Assembly: GCA_013399855.1 (NCBI GenBank) | Contig: VXAY01001950.1 | Location: 1 to 64,000 of the forward strand | Source of the DNA: Oxyruncus cristatus | Taxonomy: Eukaryota > Chordata > Aves > Passeriformes > Cotingidae | DNA: 64,000 nt | Direction of reading: 5' to 3' | Shown: positions 13,581-55,918 of the stretch, one piece after another | Numbering within the stretch: position 1 is the stretch's first letter | Layout of the letters: each line of letters opens with the position of its first letter | The notes under the pieces: generated by a model | Told to the model about the DNA's origin: nothing | Databases searched by the model: none | What the model saw: the letters and a program-made list of their open reading frames with translations, nothing else | Position numbers and translations under genes: made by a program

Positions 13581-14154
13581 AAACTTGTATTAATGCAGTG
13601 TGGTTCAGTATTGGAGAGACAGCAGGAACAGAAAGCAGAAAGTTAACTAGTAGAGGATAAAATGAAAATGAAATTATATTACATCTACTAACAATGTAAA
13701 GCATTTTCATTAATTTGCTATTTTTTAGAATTATAAAGGTTGCCAAAAGCAGATCAGAATCTTAGGTGCTTAAGTAATAGGTCATATCATCAAAATAAGG
13801 TCACTGTGGTACTTTGGCTGTTCTTTCAACTGACTAGTTGGGCAACACTTGGCTTTTCCTTTTTTCTTCCCTTCCTTTCAGTGGTATACTTTCATCAGTT
13901 TATATTTACTGGACAAAAAATTAAATTCAACACATGATTACCAAACAGTGTGCTGAAAAAAACAGTAAAGAATAATTAATTCTAAGAAATATACTAAATT
14001 TATGCCTTTAAGTCAGTATACTATATCTTTTCTCAGTATCAACAAGTCTTTCAAAAAGGAGTCTGAAAACCTGCAATACGAAGGTACCAGGGCTCACATA
14101 TAATATATTTCTACATTAATAACAAGTCTTCAATACAGACAGCTAAGAAAGACT

Positions 14155-16215
14155 AAGAATCGTAGAATATGCTAAGCTGTAAGAGATCCATCAGGATCAC
14201 CAAGTCCAGTTCCTTGCGCTGCACATGACAGTCCAAGAATCACACCATGAACCTGAAAGCATTGTCCAAATGCTTCTTGAACTCAGTCTAGGTGCTGTGA
14301 CCACTTCCTCGAGGAGCCTGTTCCAGTGCTCAGCCACCCTCTGAGTGAAAAACCTTTTCCTGATATATAACCTAAAACCTCCCCTGACACAGCTTCATGC
14401 TGTTTCCTCAAGTCTTGTCACTGATCACCACAGAGAAGAGATCAAGGCCTGCCCTTTCTCTCCCCCTTATGAGCAAGTTGTAGACTGCAATGAGATCCCC
14501 CCTCAGTCTCCTCTTCTCCAGGCTGAACAGACCCAGCGACCTCAGCCACTAGTCATACGGCTTCCCCTCAAGGCCACCTTCATTGCCCTCTCTAATGGCT
14601 TCAGATCTTTCTGATACTGTAGTGCCCAAAACTGCCCCAATATTGCAGGTGAGGTCACACCAGTGCAGAGCAGAGCAGGACAATCCCCTCCCTTGACTGG
14701 CTGGTGATGCTGCCCCCCAGGACACAGTGGGCCCTCCTGGCTGCCAGGGCACTGCTGACTCAGATTTAACTTCCCATTGACCAGGACCCCCAGGTCCCTT
14801 GTTCCAGCACTGCTCTCCAGCATCTCATTCCCCAGTTTGTAGGCACATCCAGGGCTGCCCCATCCCAGGTGCAGAATCCGACACTTTCCCTTGTTGAGCT
14901 TCATATGCTTGGTGATTGCCCAGTCCTCTAATTTGTCAAGGTCTCTTTGCAGGGGCCTTTCTATTCTTGAGTCAACAGCTCCTCCGAATTTGGGCACTTA
15001 CTTAGTGCCCCTTCTAGTCCTGCATCCAGATCATTCATGAAGATGTTGAAGAGCACAGGGCCCAAGACGGAGCCCTGTGGAACCCCACTAGTGACAGGTC
15101 ACTAGTCAGATGTTACGCGATTCCCTATTACCCTCTGTGCTCAACCCATGAGCCAATTGCTCACTCACCACACGATGTGTTTATCCAGCTGTGTGCTGGA
15201 CACTTTGTCCAGAAGGATCCTGTGAGAGACAGTATCAAAAGCTTTGCCAAAGCACAAGAAGATTGTATATACTGGCTTACCTTGATCACCTAACTGGGTT
15301 ACCCTGTCACAGAGGGAAATCAGGTTCAACAAGTAGAACTTTCCTCTCATGAAGCCATGTTGGCTGTGACCAATGACTGCACTGTCTTTTAGGTGTTTTT
15401 CAATACCTCACAAAATAATCCAAGATTTTACCAGGCACTGAAGTGGCACTGCAGACTGTCAGGCCTGTAGTTTCTGGGGTCCCACTCCTTGACAATCAGG
15501 ACGTTTGCCAGCTTCTAGTCAGCCAAGACCTCGCCAGGTTCCCAAGATCACCCAAAACTCACCAAGAGAGGGCTTGCAATGACATCAGCTAGATCTTTGA
15601 GCATTTTGAGATGAATTCTATCAGGCCCCACAGATTTGCAGGGATCCAGCTAGAGCAGCAGATCCCACACATTTTCAGGGTTGACTGGGAGTTGATCATT
15701 CTCACAGCCACGGTCCTCCAGCTCAGGGCACTGAGACCCACTTGGTTCATCATCCATGTTGAAAACAGAAACAGAGGCAAAGAAAGTGTTAAACACCTCT
15801 GCCTTGTCTCTGTCCTTGTTTGTGAGGTGACCATCCTCATCCTGTAACAGGCCGTATTTCTATACTGCCTATTGCCATTAATATATTTGAAAAAACTCTT
15901 TTTATTGTTCCTCACATTTCTGGCACCTTCAGCTCCAACTGAGCTTTGGCTGCACAAATTTTCTTCCTACAACAGCAAGCAGCATCTCTGAATTCTTCCT
16001 ATGTCACTTGACCTTGCTTCTGCTGGACACATACCTTCCTTTTCCACCTTATTTCCAAGAGAAGATCCCTATTCAGTCAAGGTGGCCTTCTGCCTTGTCT
16101 GCTTGACTTCTGACATTTGGGAATTGCCTGCTCCTGTGCCCTTACGAGGTGATGTTTAAAAAGTAACCAGCACTGATGGACCCCAGCACCTGCAAAAACA
16201 TTTTCCCAGGGGGCT
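14155..16215 (-). mobile_element. CR1 LINE, about 2 kb, with broken ORF2
   Basis: The longest transposon here. The 3' end is at the left (antisense agaatcgtagaatatg...). Going right it passes through antisense CR1 ORF2. Minus-strand frames show the C-terminal segment (KLEDWAITKHMKLNKGKCRI LHLG, 14542-14997), the reverse-transcriptase region (GKAFDTVSHRILLDKVSSTQ LDKH, 15165-15350) and the linker before it (NVRNNKKSFFKYI, 15589-15957). The upper end fades out near 16215. Stops and frameshifts separate the pieces, so it is inactive and 5'-truncated. It is in the same orientation as TDRD3. Confidence 0.93.
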
Positions 16216-18265
16216 TTACTTAGCTATCTGGAAATTAACTGGAAGGACTGAAATAAAAATCAGCATAACATTTCCAATATTACAAGTTCATTGGTGACAA
16301 CTGTTTTGTTTGCTTGTAACAAGGAAATATCATAAAGCTTATGTCAAAGAACTAAGTATTAAGCAGCATGAGAACTTCATTTTGCATTTATGCATGCTAT
16401 CTAGATTTATATATTAGTATGAACACTGAGACAAAGAAACCGACCAACAGTGTTCAGTTTAAAAGACAAGCCTGAGTATCAGAGCATGACTCCAATGGGT
16501 GATGAAGAACTACAAATAAAAGATGACTAGACTTAGTATCCAAACACAAAGAAGTGAAGAGTAAGGTCCTAATCAACTTTATTCAGCAAAAATCCTAGAG
16601 CTGTGAGGACCTTCTAGCAAGAAAACATGTAATTCATCAGGAAAAAAAAAAATAATCAAAAAAGTTGTTTACTGTGAAGATGCTTGATTAGCATTTATTT
16701 ATCTTGTGTAATTATCTAAAATCTAGTTGTTTGAATGTATGTAATTCAAAGAACCTTGAGAAAGGTATCTTTCACTTCTGAATGAACTGAAAGTCCTTGA
16801 AAAATCTTCATTTGTCCCCACTATCAAAAGAGGAGGCCTCAATGACTCGATCAGGATGCAGCACGATGTTAGGACTACACTAATTAATGGCAGAAGCCAT
16901 TTCCATATATTGTCCCACCATTTTGTGTCAGCTTTAACAAACTAACTCTGAAATAAAACAAACAATCTGGGGGGAACACAAAAGTGGTCCATTTCATTCA
17001 ACTCATCCTGTGGCAACATGACTGATGACCCAACATGCGAGGAGAGGGATGAGGAAGAACACATGGTCAGTTATCAGCAGAAGAGGCAGGGAAAATGACC
17101 ACTGCTTCAGGTTGGCACCTCACTACTAAGATCAACTTAGTCTTAATACTAGTCCAAGTTCTTAGGCTGCAAGAGATAACTTTCAGAGGGTTATAGTAAA
17201 AAAAAAGCCACTCCTCAAAACTGTAATCAAAACCATGAAGAAAAGGCTGATTAACCCAGAAAAAGGGTCAAAGTAAGTACAATCATACAGTAAGTAACTA
17301 GCACCTTACAGCTCATCTAGTGAGACAAAAAGAAGGGGAAAAAAGGGTAAATTTTAATAGAAACAGTAGTGCATCAGCTGGGAAGAACTTCAGATATCTT
17401 TTTAAGTACAAAAAGGCAATCTCAGAGGTCATTAAGGGCATCTGAGAGCTACAGACAACAGTACATGTTAAGAGACCACTGGCAGGAAACAGGAGTTGAC
17501 TGTTCAGCCTCTGCAGCAGTAGTAGCATGGCTATATGACCCAAAGGTAAGAAATTAAAATTAACACAGTCATCTCATCATTAAGGAATCATGACAAATAT
17601 GTTTGGGGGTTTTTGTGCAGCTTTTTATAACAGGAGTAAACAGCAAAGACTTGTGTAATCCTAGTATTTTTTTAAATCAAAATGTATCTGTTTCCATGAC
17701 ATTCACTAATAAAGCCTTTTGAAAGTTCCAATTTCTATAAGGCTAATACATTCTAAACTTCATAAAACACATTTTGAGGCATAGACATCTACCACAATAT
17801 CTGGCAAAGAAATCACTGAAACAAGAATAAACTCATGATACAAAATAAAGTGATACAGATGTCTATTTTTAGTCATACATACACACAATGAAAAGCTTCA
17901 AAACATATATTTTAAAATACTACTTCCTAAACTTTACAGAACAAAGTACAATGTACATGAAATAAAACAGAAAAGTGGGTTGAATAAAGTAACACCTTTT
18001 AAGAGAAAAAAACATGCACAAAACTGTTTGGCTGACAGATCAATTATTCATTTTCAAACAATACAATTGAAATTTATTATACAGGAAGAATACCACATTA
18101 TAATACACTTCTATGAAGTTTCAAATAGACAACTAAAATTTGAGATTTTGTTCATGTATTCGTGTAACTATTTTTATACACATGCAAGTAGCATTCTTTG
18201 CATGAGTAGGCATTAATTTTTAAAGAGTTACATACTTTGTACAGACTAGGTAGTTTATAATTTTA

Positions 18266-48305
<30,040 letters not shown>

Positions 48306-48699
48306 CTGTGAAAGAAAAAAAAAATTAGAATATCACCAGATGTTATCAATTAGACAAACTTTTTTTCTGTACAAGAGATTGTCTTTAGTTCCTATCTTTT
48401 CTGCCGGTAAAACATTGATGTAAAAATACCTGGAACACAACTTAAGGTAATCAGTTTCCTTACACTGAGATGAGGTTAAGAAAGATTTCCTTTTCCATAA
48501 TTTCTAAATAAAAGAATTTTTTTTTTTAAATGCAAGCAAGAAAAACAAGTTCTACTTACAAAGTAACAACAGCCACCACAAACAAGGTAACACTAAGCCT
48601 CTCATGCCCACCCTGCCAAATCATAGGAACCTGGTTTCAAAATCAACCATATGACCTTTACTTGATGTAAGTGGCATCCTTTCACTCATGCATTTGCAA

Positions 48700-48765
48700 G
48701 GGGAAAAAAACCAAACCAACCAAACAAAAAAAACACCAACTCCCATCCCACTCAAAACACAACCA
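48700..48765 (+). repeat. A/C-rich low-complexity tract
   Basis: A/C words (aaaaccaaaccaaccaaac, cccatcccactcaaaacac). Member of the plus-strand A/C-rich series. Confidence 0.75.
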
Positions 48766-49707
48766 CATCTATTTCTAAAGCCCAAGACTGTATGATTAAT
48801 CCCTCAAGGACTGGGGCACACAGCACCACTATGCCATGAAAATCTATCTTGCTTGCCTGGGCTACAAAGAAACTGATCAAAGTAAGAGTGCATTCCAGTG
48901 TATCAATAGCCAAATAGGGTGAAAAAGATGAAATAAGAATAAAAATCTCCTTCCCAACCACATTTGGAAAGGCTATTGGTTAGCCTGATGGTACTCCAGA
49001 ATCACTATCTTTCTGCAAAAATTCTGTAACTATAAGTTTTTCATCTGAAAACTAAGTAATTTCTGAATTGATTACCTAAATCCATTTAAAAGGGCTGACC
49101 TATTCTAACCTCCAAAAAACACTTTAAAAAAGGATAATTTTGACTTGATGGTCAGAAATTGTGACATTTGTTGTTCATTTAGCCTAATATATCCTATTCG
49201 CAGTCCCAGTTTTCATTTTTATGCAGCTGGCAACCTGCCTTCTCTGCACAGCCCTTCATTTTATTTAAATACATCACCGAAATGATTAAAGAATTGATAT
49301 TTGCTAGATACTCAGTCTGAAACACAGGACTTCCTCAAATAAGATTTAAATAACTACCTACTAAGAAGTCACCATTCCCCAAATAGTAAAAGAATGATTT
49401 AAAAAACAAAGAACAATATACATTATGAAATACTGAAAATAAATATTCATGGGTGCTTCAAGAAATAAGAAAATAATATTTTCTTTTAAAGAAAATAACA
49501 TATAAACAAGGCAAAACACTTGAAGGAAAGTACACTTCACAGATCTTTTTGATTCTAGCCCAGGTGACTTTAACATCACCACCTGAAGTGTTCCCAGACT
49601 ACTGATGGATCACAGTTGTCCTCTAACCCAGACACTTGATGGGATATAACTGTTCAAGTTGGACACTGGCATCTAGTAAATTCCAGGTCACTAGCCCTCC
49701 ATCACTA

Positions 49708-49765
49708 AAAAGAAGAAAAAAAAAAAAAAGGAAAAAAACCCCAACCAAACAAAAAAAAAACCCTC
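49708..49765 (+). repeat. A-rich low-complexity tract
   Basis: agaagaaaaaa... then ccccaaccaaacaaaaaaa. Same type as the neighbouring A/C-rich tracts. Confidence 0.75.
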
Positions 49766-52479
49766 AGATGAACTAAATGGCAAAAAAATGCATCTATAAA
49801 AGCATAAGAAGATACACTCCTATTTTTTATATAAAAGGCAGATGCCTGCAAGCAATAAAGTGGTGAGACTTGGTAGCTTGCACGGGAATTTAGGATTTCC
49901 CAGCTGAGCAACTCTGAGCTCGAGTACTATGATCCATGAAGATTTACGTAACTACGGTGAATTAACAGATCTCTTTAGCTGGAGTCAGAAGGTAAAGTAG
50001 AACAGCATTCCCACTTCGTGCCAGAGGAAACAGATACATCCAACAGACAATATCCTGCTCTTAAGGCTTCAACTGTGGCTTAATTACACCAACAGACTTC
50101 CTAGAAAAAGAAATATCATAAACTCTACAAGTTTGCTTTCTGTCATCTTCAGTATAAAACTGAGTGTAAGTATAATAGCAGGGGTTAGGAAGAGTACAAA
50201 ATTCATAAGCTGAGTTTTAGACTATTGTGGAAGGATTCCTCCTCTTCTGCTCCAAATGTAAATGAAGTCATTCTTAATTCTACTGAAGTTAGCAGGACTG
50301 CACTTCTCTTACAGAGTTACTTACTTAGCCTAGTACTTTGACATAAGCATTATCATTTTCCAGCAAATAAAAATGTTTTTAAAGAATGAATAAACAAGAA
50401 TCTGACCTAGAATTAAACTTTCTCTATATAGGACAAGATAAATTCTGCTATTACAAAATTCACTGCTGAGTCATGTTTTACTTTCTCACTTCAAAATGAA
50501 GACTGACTCACAGTTGTCAAAATCCCACTCTGCTTTAGTCAAAATTTTCAGTTTATAACTTCTCATATATAAATTTATATATGAATTTTCTGTTTAGTTT
50601 GACTCATTACTTCGGAAAATTTCTGAGACACAAGGATAAAGAGAAACTCATTGGAGAAGACCATTAATTTTTGACTTGTGCTAACTTAAGCAATAACACT
50701 TAGCAAAAACATTGTCCACCTGACCGAAATCTCTGCCAAACTCACTGAGGCACCAATCACAAATACCATTGGGGACATCTGTTAGTTTGATTTAAGCAAA
50801 CATCAAAGCTTTTCAGCAAAAATCTGATTTACTAAGTTATTAAAATAGTTTTCAAAAAAGCAAAGTCTGTGAACATGAATGTAGGGGGGATATTTTATAG
50901 TTTGAGGTTGGTTGGTTTGGTTTCTAAAGACACTTATCACATAAAAGTATAAATTACTTAAATGCGAAAGATCAGCACCAAAATTACTTTCAAGAAAAAA
51001 GATCAAATCAACAACTCTGACAGCAAAGTTTTGCTGAAGAACTTCAACAGAATAAAAATAGAGCTTTCCAGTAACATGTCAGGTGTTGTTTCTACGCAAC
51101 AGGACACAAACCCACAGATTTCATAAGAAACGGTCAGAAACTGGCCAGGGAACAAACTGGAAACAGAAAATATTGTACACCAGAATTTGTCAAAGCACAG
51201 ATTTCTCCTTTTTTAACAGAAGCTTGGAACCAGTGTATGTCAAGTTACTCCTTTCCACTTTGCCCTTATAACATTCTTATACAGACTACTTCATACAGCA
51301 ACAAGTACTCCAAATACATGTTTAGACTCTTTACAACCTTACAAAATGTTCTTATTTAAAATAAATTTATTTTGTCCTCACTGTCTGTACCATCTCCTAC
51401 AATACCTACGTTTCAGGTTTGAATATTTCCTGCTACAGGCACACAAATTATTTAAGAAAATAAAAATCAGTATTTTTATAAGATTTATTTAAAAACACAT
51501 GTATTTATACAGAAAAATTTACATATGAAAAGGGAGTTACAACAGACAAAGCTACCTCTTCAAATGGCATAATCCTCCCTGCACAACATAAAGATTAAGT
51601 CTGACCTTTTTTTTCCAGACCCTGAAGGAAACAGAAGTCTCCTTTTCTATCTGCTCTTAATAAGGGCACGTGATATGCTCAAGGTAGGACCTTTATTGCA
51701 TAAGGCCACACAATTTTTTTGTTCTCAGTACTACATCAAGTTTAAAAAAAAGTCTGATCCTGAACAAAACCAGAGACAGTAAAAACCTGCTCTGGAGTCA
51801 AAACAGGCCTGCAGCTCTGTGCCTCTACTATACTCATTCAAGTGCCTCACGTCTTCTGCATTACCTGTTCTGCCCATTTTGCAAAATACCCCTGACCTGT
51901 CACAACCCTAGATAATAAGAGGTGAACAACAGTGTGATCCTATTACATTAATCCAGCAAATTTCCTATTGCCAAGGGGTAGGAAGCAACCCTAAGCCAGA
52001 TCACACTGCTGGAAGCACTCACGAACTCCCCATTCCCAGGATGTACATAGTAGTGCCATATAAGCAGTGTCTTTGTCAATGCTTGCTCTCCACACCTCCA
52101 TCCCAAGCTGTCCCCACCTTTTCTTTACAACACAAGGGGCCACTGGGGATAACCTGGCACAGAAATGCTGCTGCCACAATTAACAAACTTCCCTTTGTCC
52201 TCCCATAAACAAACATTTCAGAATTATGCACTTGTACTCAAGTGAAGGAGCCAAAAAATGATAGATAAAATAAATGGGTGAGAAGTATAGAGTGAGCGGC
52301 AGCCAAGCTCCACAAAGCTCTCCGAGAAGTCCAAGGCAAGCCAGTGGCTGACCACTGACATCTTGCACTGACAGCAATGACAAATAATTTCCTTAATATA
52401 CAATGCAGATAATACTAAATACTAAAGAGATGTTTATGTTTTTGAGGAAATAAATAAAAACATTTCTTTAAAAAAAGTT

Positions 52480-52570
52480 TAAAACCACCAAAAAATAAAT
52501 CAACAAAAAAACCAAAACAAAACAACCAACCAAACAAAATCACAAAAAAGCCCCACCACACACACCACCA
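52480..52570 (+). repeat. A/C-rich low-complexity tract
   Basis: About 90 bases of A and C with few other bases (aaccaaaacaaaacaacc, ccccaccacacacaccacc). Confidence 0.8.
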
Positions 52571-54308
52571 CTGCATGGAACCTTCCACCATGAGGACTGG
52601 TAACTAGATTAACATACACTGCAAGAACCTTCAGTTTTCAAGAAATAAAGTACTCCCTGGACTTCGTTCATGCACGTTTTAAAACAATCTTAAAAGTTAC
52701 ATATTGAAGTCATGAAGCAAACTGCAATGATTTCAAGGGAATTTTAGCAAGCAGTGCTGCATGAGTCACACAGGGATTCTGTAGCCTTGGAACATTAATA
52801 CAAATTAAAAGAAAAAAGAAATAAAATCACAGTTTACAACCAAATGGGCATAAAGCTGCCATGAGTGGTTGAGATGGTTATTTGTGGAGCATTCTCGAGA
52901 GAAAGAAAATCAGAAGAGAGAGGAAAATAAATGTTTCTACTGCAATTCCTTCGCATTATGCTTGCAGAAACCTGAGGGATATCTCAGCTAGTCCTCCCCC
53001 TCACTCCAGTTCCACTCATCTGAGACATGTAGCAGTACAATCATCTTAGCAACAGCTTTTGTCAGAAAAGCATCTCCTAGAAAGTACCTGCATTCTTACC
53101 TTCAAAAGAAACATTAAAACAAAGCCATTAGTAATGAATCAGCACTTTCTATGCGAAGCATTCACATATAAATCCAAATCTACAATTTTTCTGTCAAAAT
53201 GTTCTCATTAAACTTCTACAAAAAACAGATTTCAGTAATTCTTCCTTTGCAATACACAGAAAAAAAATATTACACCAGTCACAGGCAGAGCTGTTTTCCC
53301 CCTGCTCCTTCATATCAAGTATGATATCAGTTTAATAACCCACTTTTGCACGTTATAGGTGTCCACATTCTCCTTTTTGGTGTTTCCCATTGCTAAGGAA
53401 TATAACTGTAGTACCAATCTCACATGTGCCTCTATTTATCTTGCTTTATGTTCTGCTTTACTTCATAAAGAACAAATTACACCTGACATGGCCTAAATAG
53501 ACAGATTTCTGTATTGCTACTCTATTACCATCTCTGTCTGAAATACTGAAGAAATCAGCGGTAGCAAAGGAAGATGTATTTTTTGTCTGCTCTACACTGC
53601 TGGATCAGACACTTGATCTGCAGACAAACATGCACCTGTATACACAAACACACTTGAAAAGGTTTAAAATGAGAGCCTTATTCTATCATTAAATCCACCA
53701 GGTAAACAACTTTCTTAATAACAGTTATTTTTCATGAGCAGCTTTCCTGAAAAGCATGTTTTCTCTAATTATAATTAACAGTTCATCCACAAACACAAAT
53801 CTTTAAACTTCCATCCTTTTTCTATCCCATAATACAATTTTTCTACAAATCCTCTGTAATTTTCTGCTGTCATCTCTAGAATTAGCATTTTATTAAGTAG
53901 AAGCTTTCTTTAAGGAAAGTAAATAAGGGAAATTAATATAATAAGTATGCTCTAAAATGTATGCATTTCAGATTCACAACTCTTCACAGAATCACTGTGA
54001 TATTGGTAGCAAAAACAAACTGCACTACCACTTCTAATTCAGTGCCAGCCACACAAAACAACATGCGAGTAGTATAGTAAATTTTACATAGCTATTTTCA
54101 AAGTTCACATGCAAAAACCAGAGTGTTCCTTCCATTACTTCGCTACAGAAGCAGATTTATACAATCATGCAATAAAATAGGTAAGGTCTTCAAAGAAAAA
54201 AAAGAAAATCACCAAAAGCTCTCAAATTTCTCATACTTGGTAACACCACAATAAGAGAGAGAACAATTCAAACAATAAAGCAACGGGCAACTTAAAAGAA
54301 TGCACTAG

Positions 54309-54344
54309 TACGAGACCACCACTGGGTGCCAGTAGTGGTCCGTA
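54309..54344. repeat. Near-perfect hairpin (16-bp stem, 3-nt loop)
   Basis: The left arm TACG-a-GACCACCACTGG pairs with the right arm CCAGTAGTGGTCCGTA around a GTG loop, with one bulged base (54313) and one mismatch. The GTGGTCCGTA word resembles hAT-type transposon ends, but no partner end or target duplication was identified. Confidence 0.8.
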
Positions 54345-54782
54345 ACAGAAGAACCGTATCTCCTGTACCAGCTATTTTAAAAACTTCGGAGTTCTCTTAA
54401 TAGGGTTTCAAAATGTTTTGCTGAATTTCAGTTGTATGAAGCAATTATACTGCAATGTTACAAATTTTATTAAGAGGCTATCATTAGAGCTGTTTAAAAA
54501 GGAAAAACGATCCCCATTTTAAGACATTATTGCGCTAAATATGAAAATCAGATTTTCAGGAAGGTTTTTCCATATCCTTTAACCTGCATAACAATACCGG
54601 GAAGGCAACTAGCACTGTTTTTCCCTTCAGCTTCTGTGCTTTTATTTAAAGAACTAAATAGCAAAAATTAGGGCCAACTGTTCCTTTATCCACTCGGTAA
54701 ACATCTGCAAGGAATGACAAACATAGATTCAAGTAATATTCTTGGCAATTTTACTATCAATATTCTCACACCAAGAAATGCC

Positions 54783-54795
54783 TTTTTTTTTTTTT
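54783..54795 (+). repeat. Poly(T) run
   Basis: Thirteen T bases just left of the old LINE fragment. Confidence 0.8.
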
Positions 54796-54829
54796 GCAAT
54801 TGCATTTCAAGACTTCCTACATCTTGTTC

Positions 54830-55175
54830 TTACCTTGTACATTTGTTATATCTTCCTCTGTATTTTGTACTTACACTGATGGTTATTGCTACATACTGTA
54901 TTTTTGTTCTCCTATCACTTTTCCAATTTGTTAACAACACTTTGAACTCTGACCTCAGCACTCACAGCTTTGCAGTTCTAAGGAGCTTTATGTCTTGTTT
55001 AAGCTTAGCACTTCATGCTCCATCATCCAGGTGTTTAATCACAGTATCAAATAAACATGACCTAGAAGATATTTTCATGTAGCCTCGGATTTTAACAGTG
55101 AACCATTCATAGCCATTCTTTCTAGTACGGTCAAACTAGTTTTATAATTGCCTCAGAGGAACTTAATCTGAACTG
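54830..55175 (-). mobile_element. Old CR1/L3-like LINE fragment
   Basis: The plus strand matches the antisense layout of ancient CR1/L3 elements in order: caatttgttaacaacacttt gaactctgac, then gcttagcacttcatgctcca tcatccaggt, then aatcacagtatcaaataaac atgacctaga, then agtgaaccattcatagccat tctttctagtacggt. These correspond to the conserved antisense landmarks of the reverse-transcriptase region. It is highly diverged. The hydrophobic 122-codon plus-strand frame across it (54714-55082) is a by-product. Confidence 0.65.
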
Positions 55176-55859
55176 TTTCCCAATTTCATTCCTTGAAGAT
55201 GCAAAAGCAAAATATTAAAATAACAGCACGGGTTGTATTATATCACTGTTAAAAACCCACTAAGTTTCAAGTGGACTTATGCAAGCAAAAACCTACTTGT
55301 ACCATCCAGAAGGCACACTGAGAAATACAGAATTTCGGTTACTACTAGGTAAGCTTTTAAATGAACAGACAACAAGGTACAAGTCTATCTTTAAAACATT
55401 ACTGACATTTCTAAAACTGGTGCACAGCCACATGACCTCAGTTCCCCAGGTAGTTAAACTTGCATCCCCAGTTACCTAACTTTTCACTCCTGGGAACACA
55501 CCACTTCCGTAAGTATAGTCTCCAACCCAGGTCAGGCTGAAACCCCAGAAGGGAACTCATAAAATATGCATTCTCAAGCTCATGTTCTCAGATGTTTAGC
55601 TGACAGAATTTAAGGTCTAATCCTCTCTCAGATGCCTATGACACTTGACTTTCAATGAAAACATGAGCTAAGAAACCCAATGTATTTTTAGAGTGAAACA
55701 AATAAAAAAAAGTTTCAGGGTTTTTTTACATTACATAATAAAAGCACATTGCTGCTTCCCCACCTTTTTTTAAACATGAGGAAGCAAAACCAAGTTAATT
55801 ATCTAGCAGCATAATCTATTTTGTTAGTAAAATCATGACCTAAGAAAAGGACAGCAAAC

Positions 55860-55918
55860 ACTTGGAGCCAAGAAAAAGGAAAAACAAAAAAAAAATAAAA
55901 TAAAAACAAAACCTAAAA
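55860..55918 (+). repeat. A-rich low-complexity tract
   Basis: aagaaaaaggaaaaacaaaa followed by aataaaataaaaacaaaacc. A/C-rich on the plus strand like the other tracts. Confidence 0.75.

Noticed and set aside
14542..14997. 151-codon minus-strand frame as a host gene
   Set aside because: It is the C-terminal part of CR1 ORF2, flanked by further broken CR1 pieces.
54714..55082. 122-codon hydrophobic plus-strand frame resembling a membrane protein
   Set aside because: It overlaps an old antisense CR1/L3-like fragment; T-rich sequence gives hydrophobic residues. No homology recognised.
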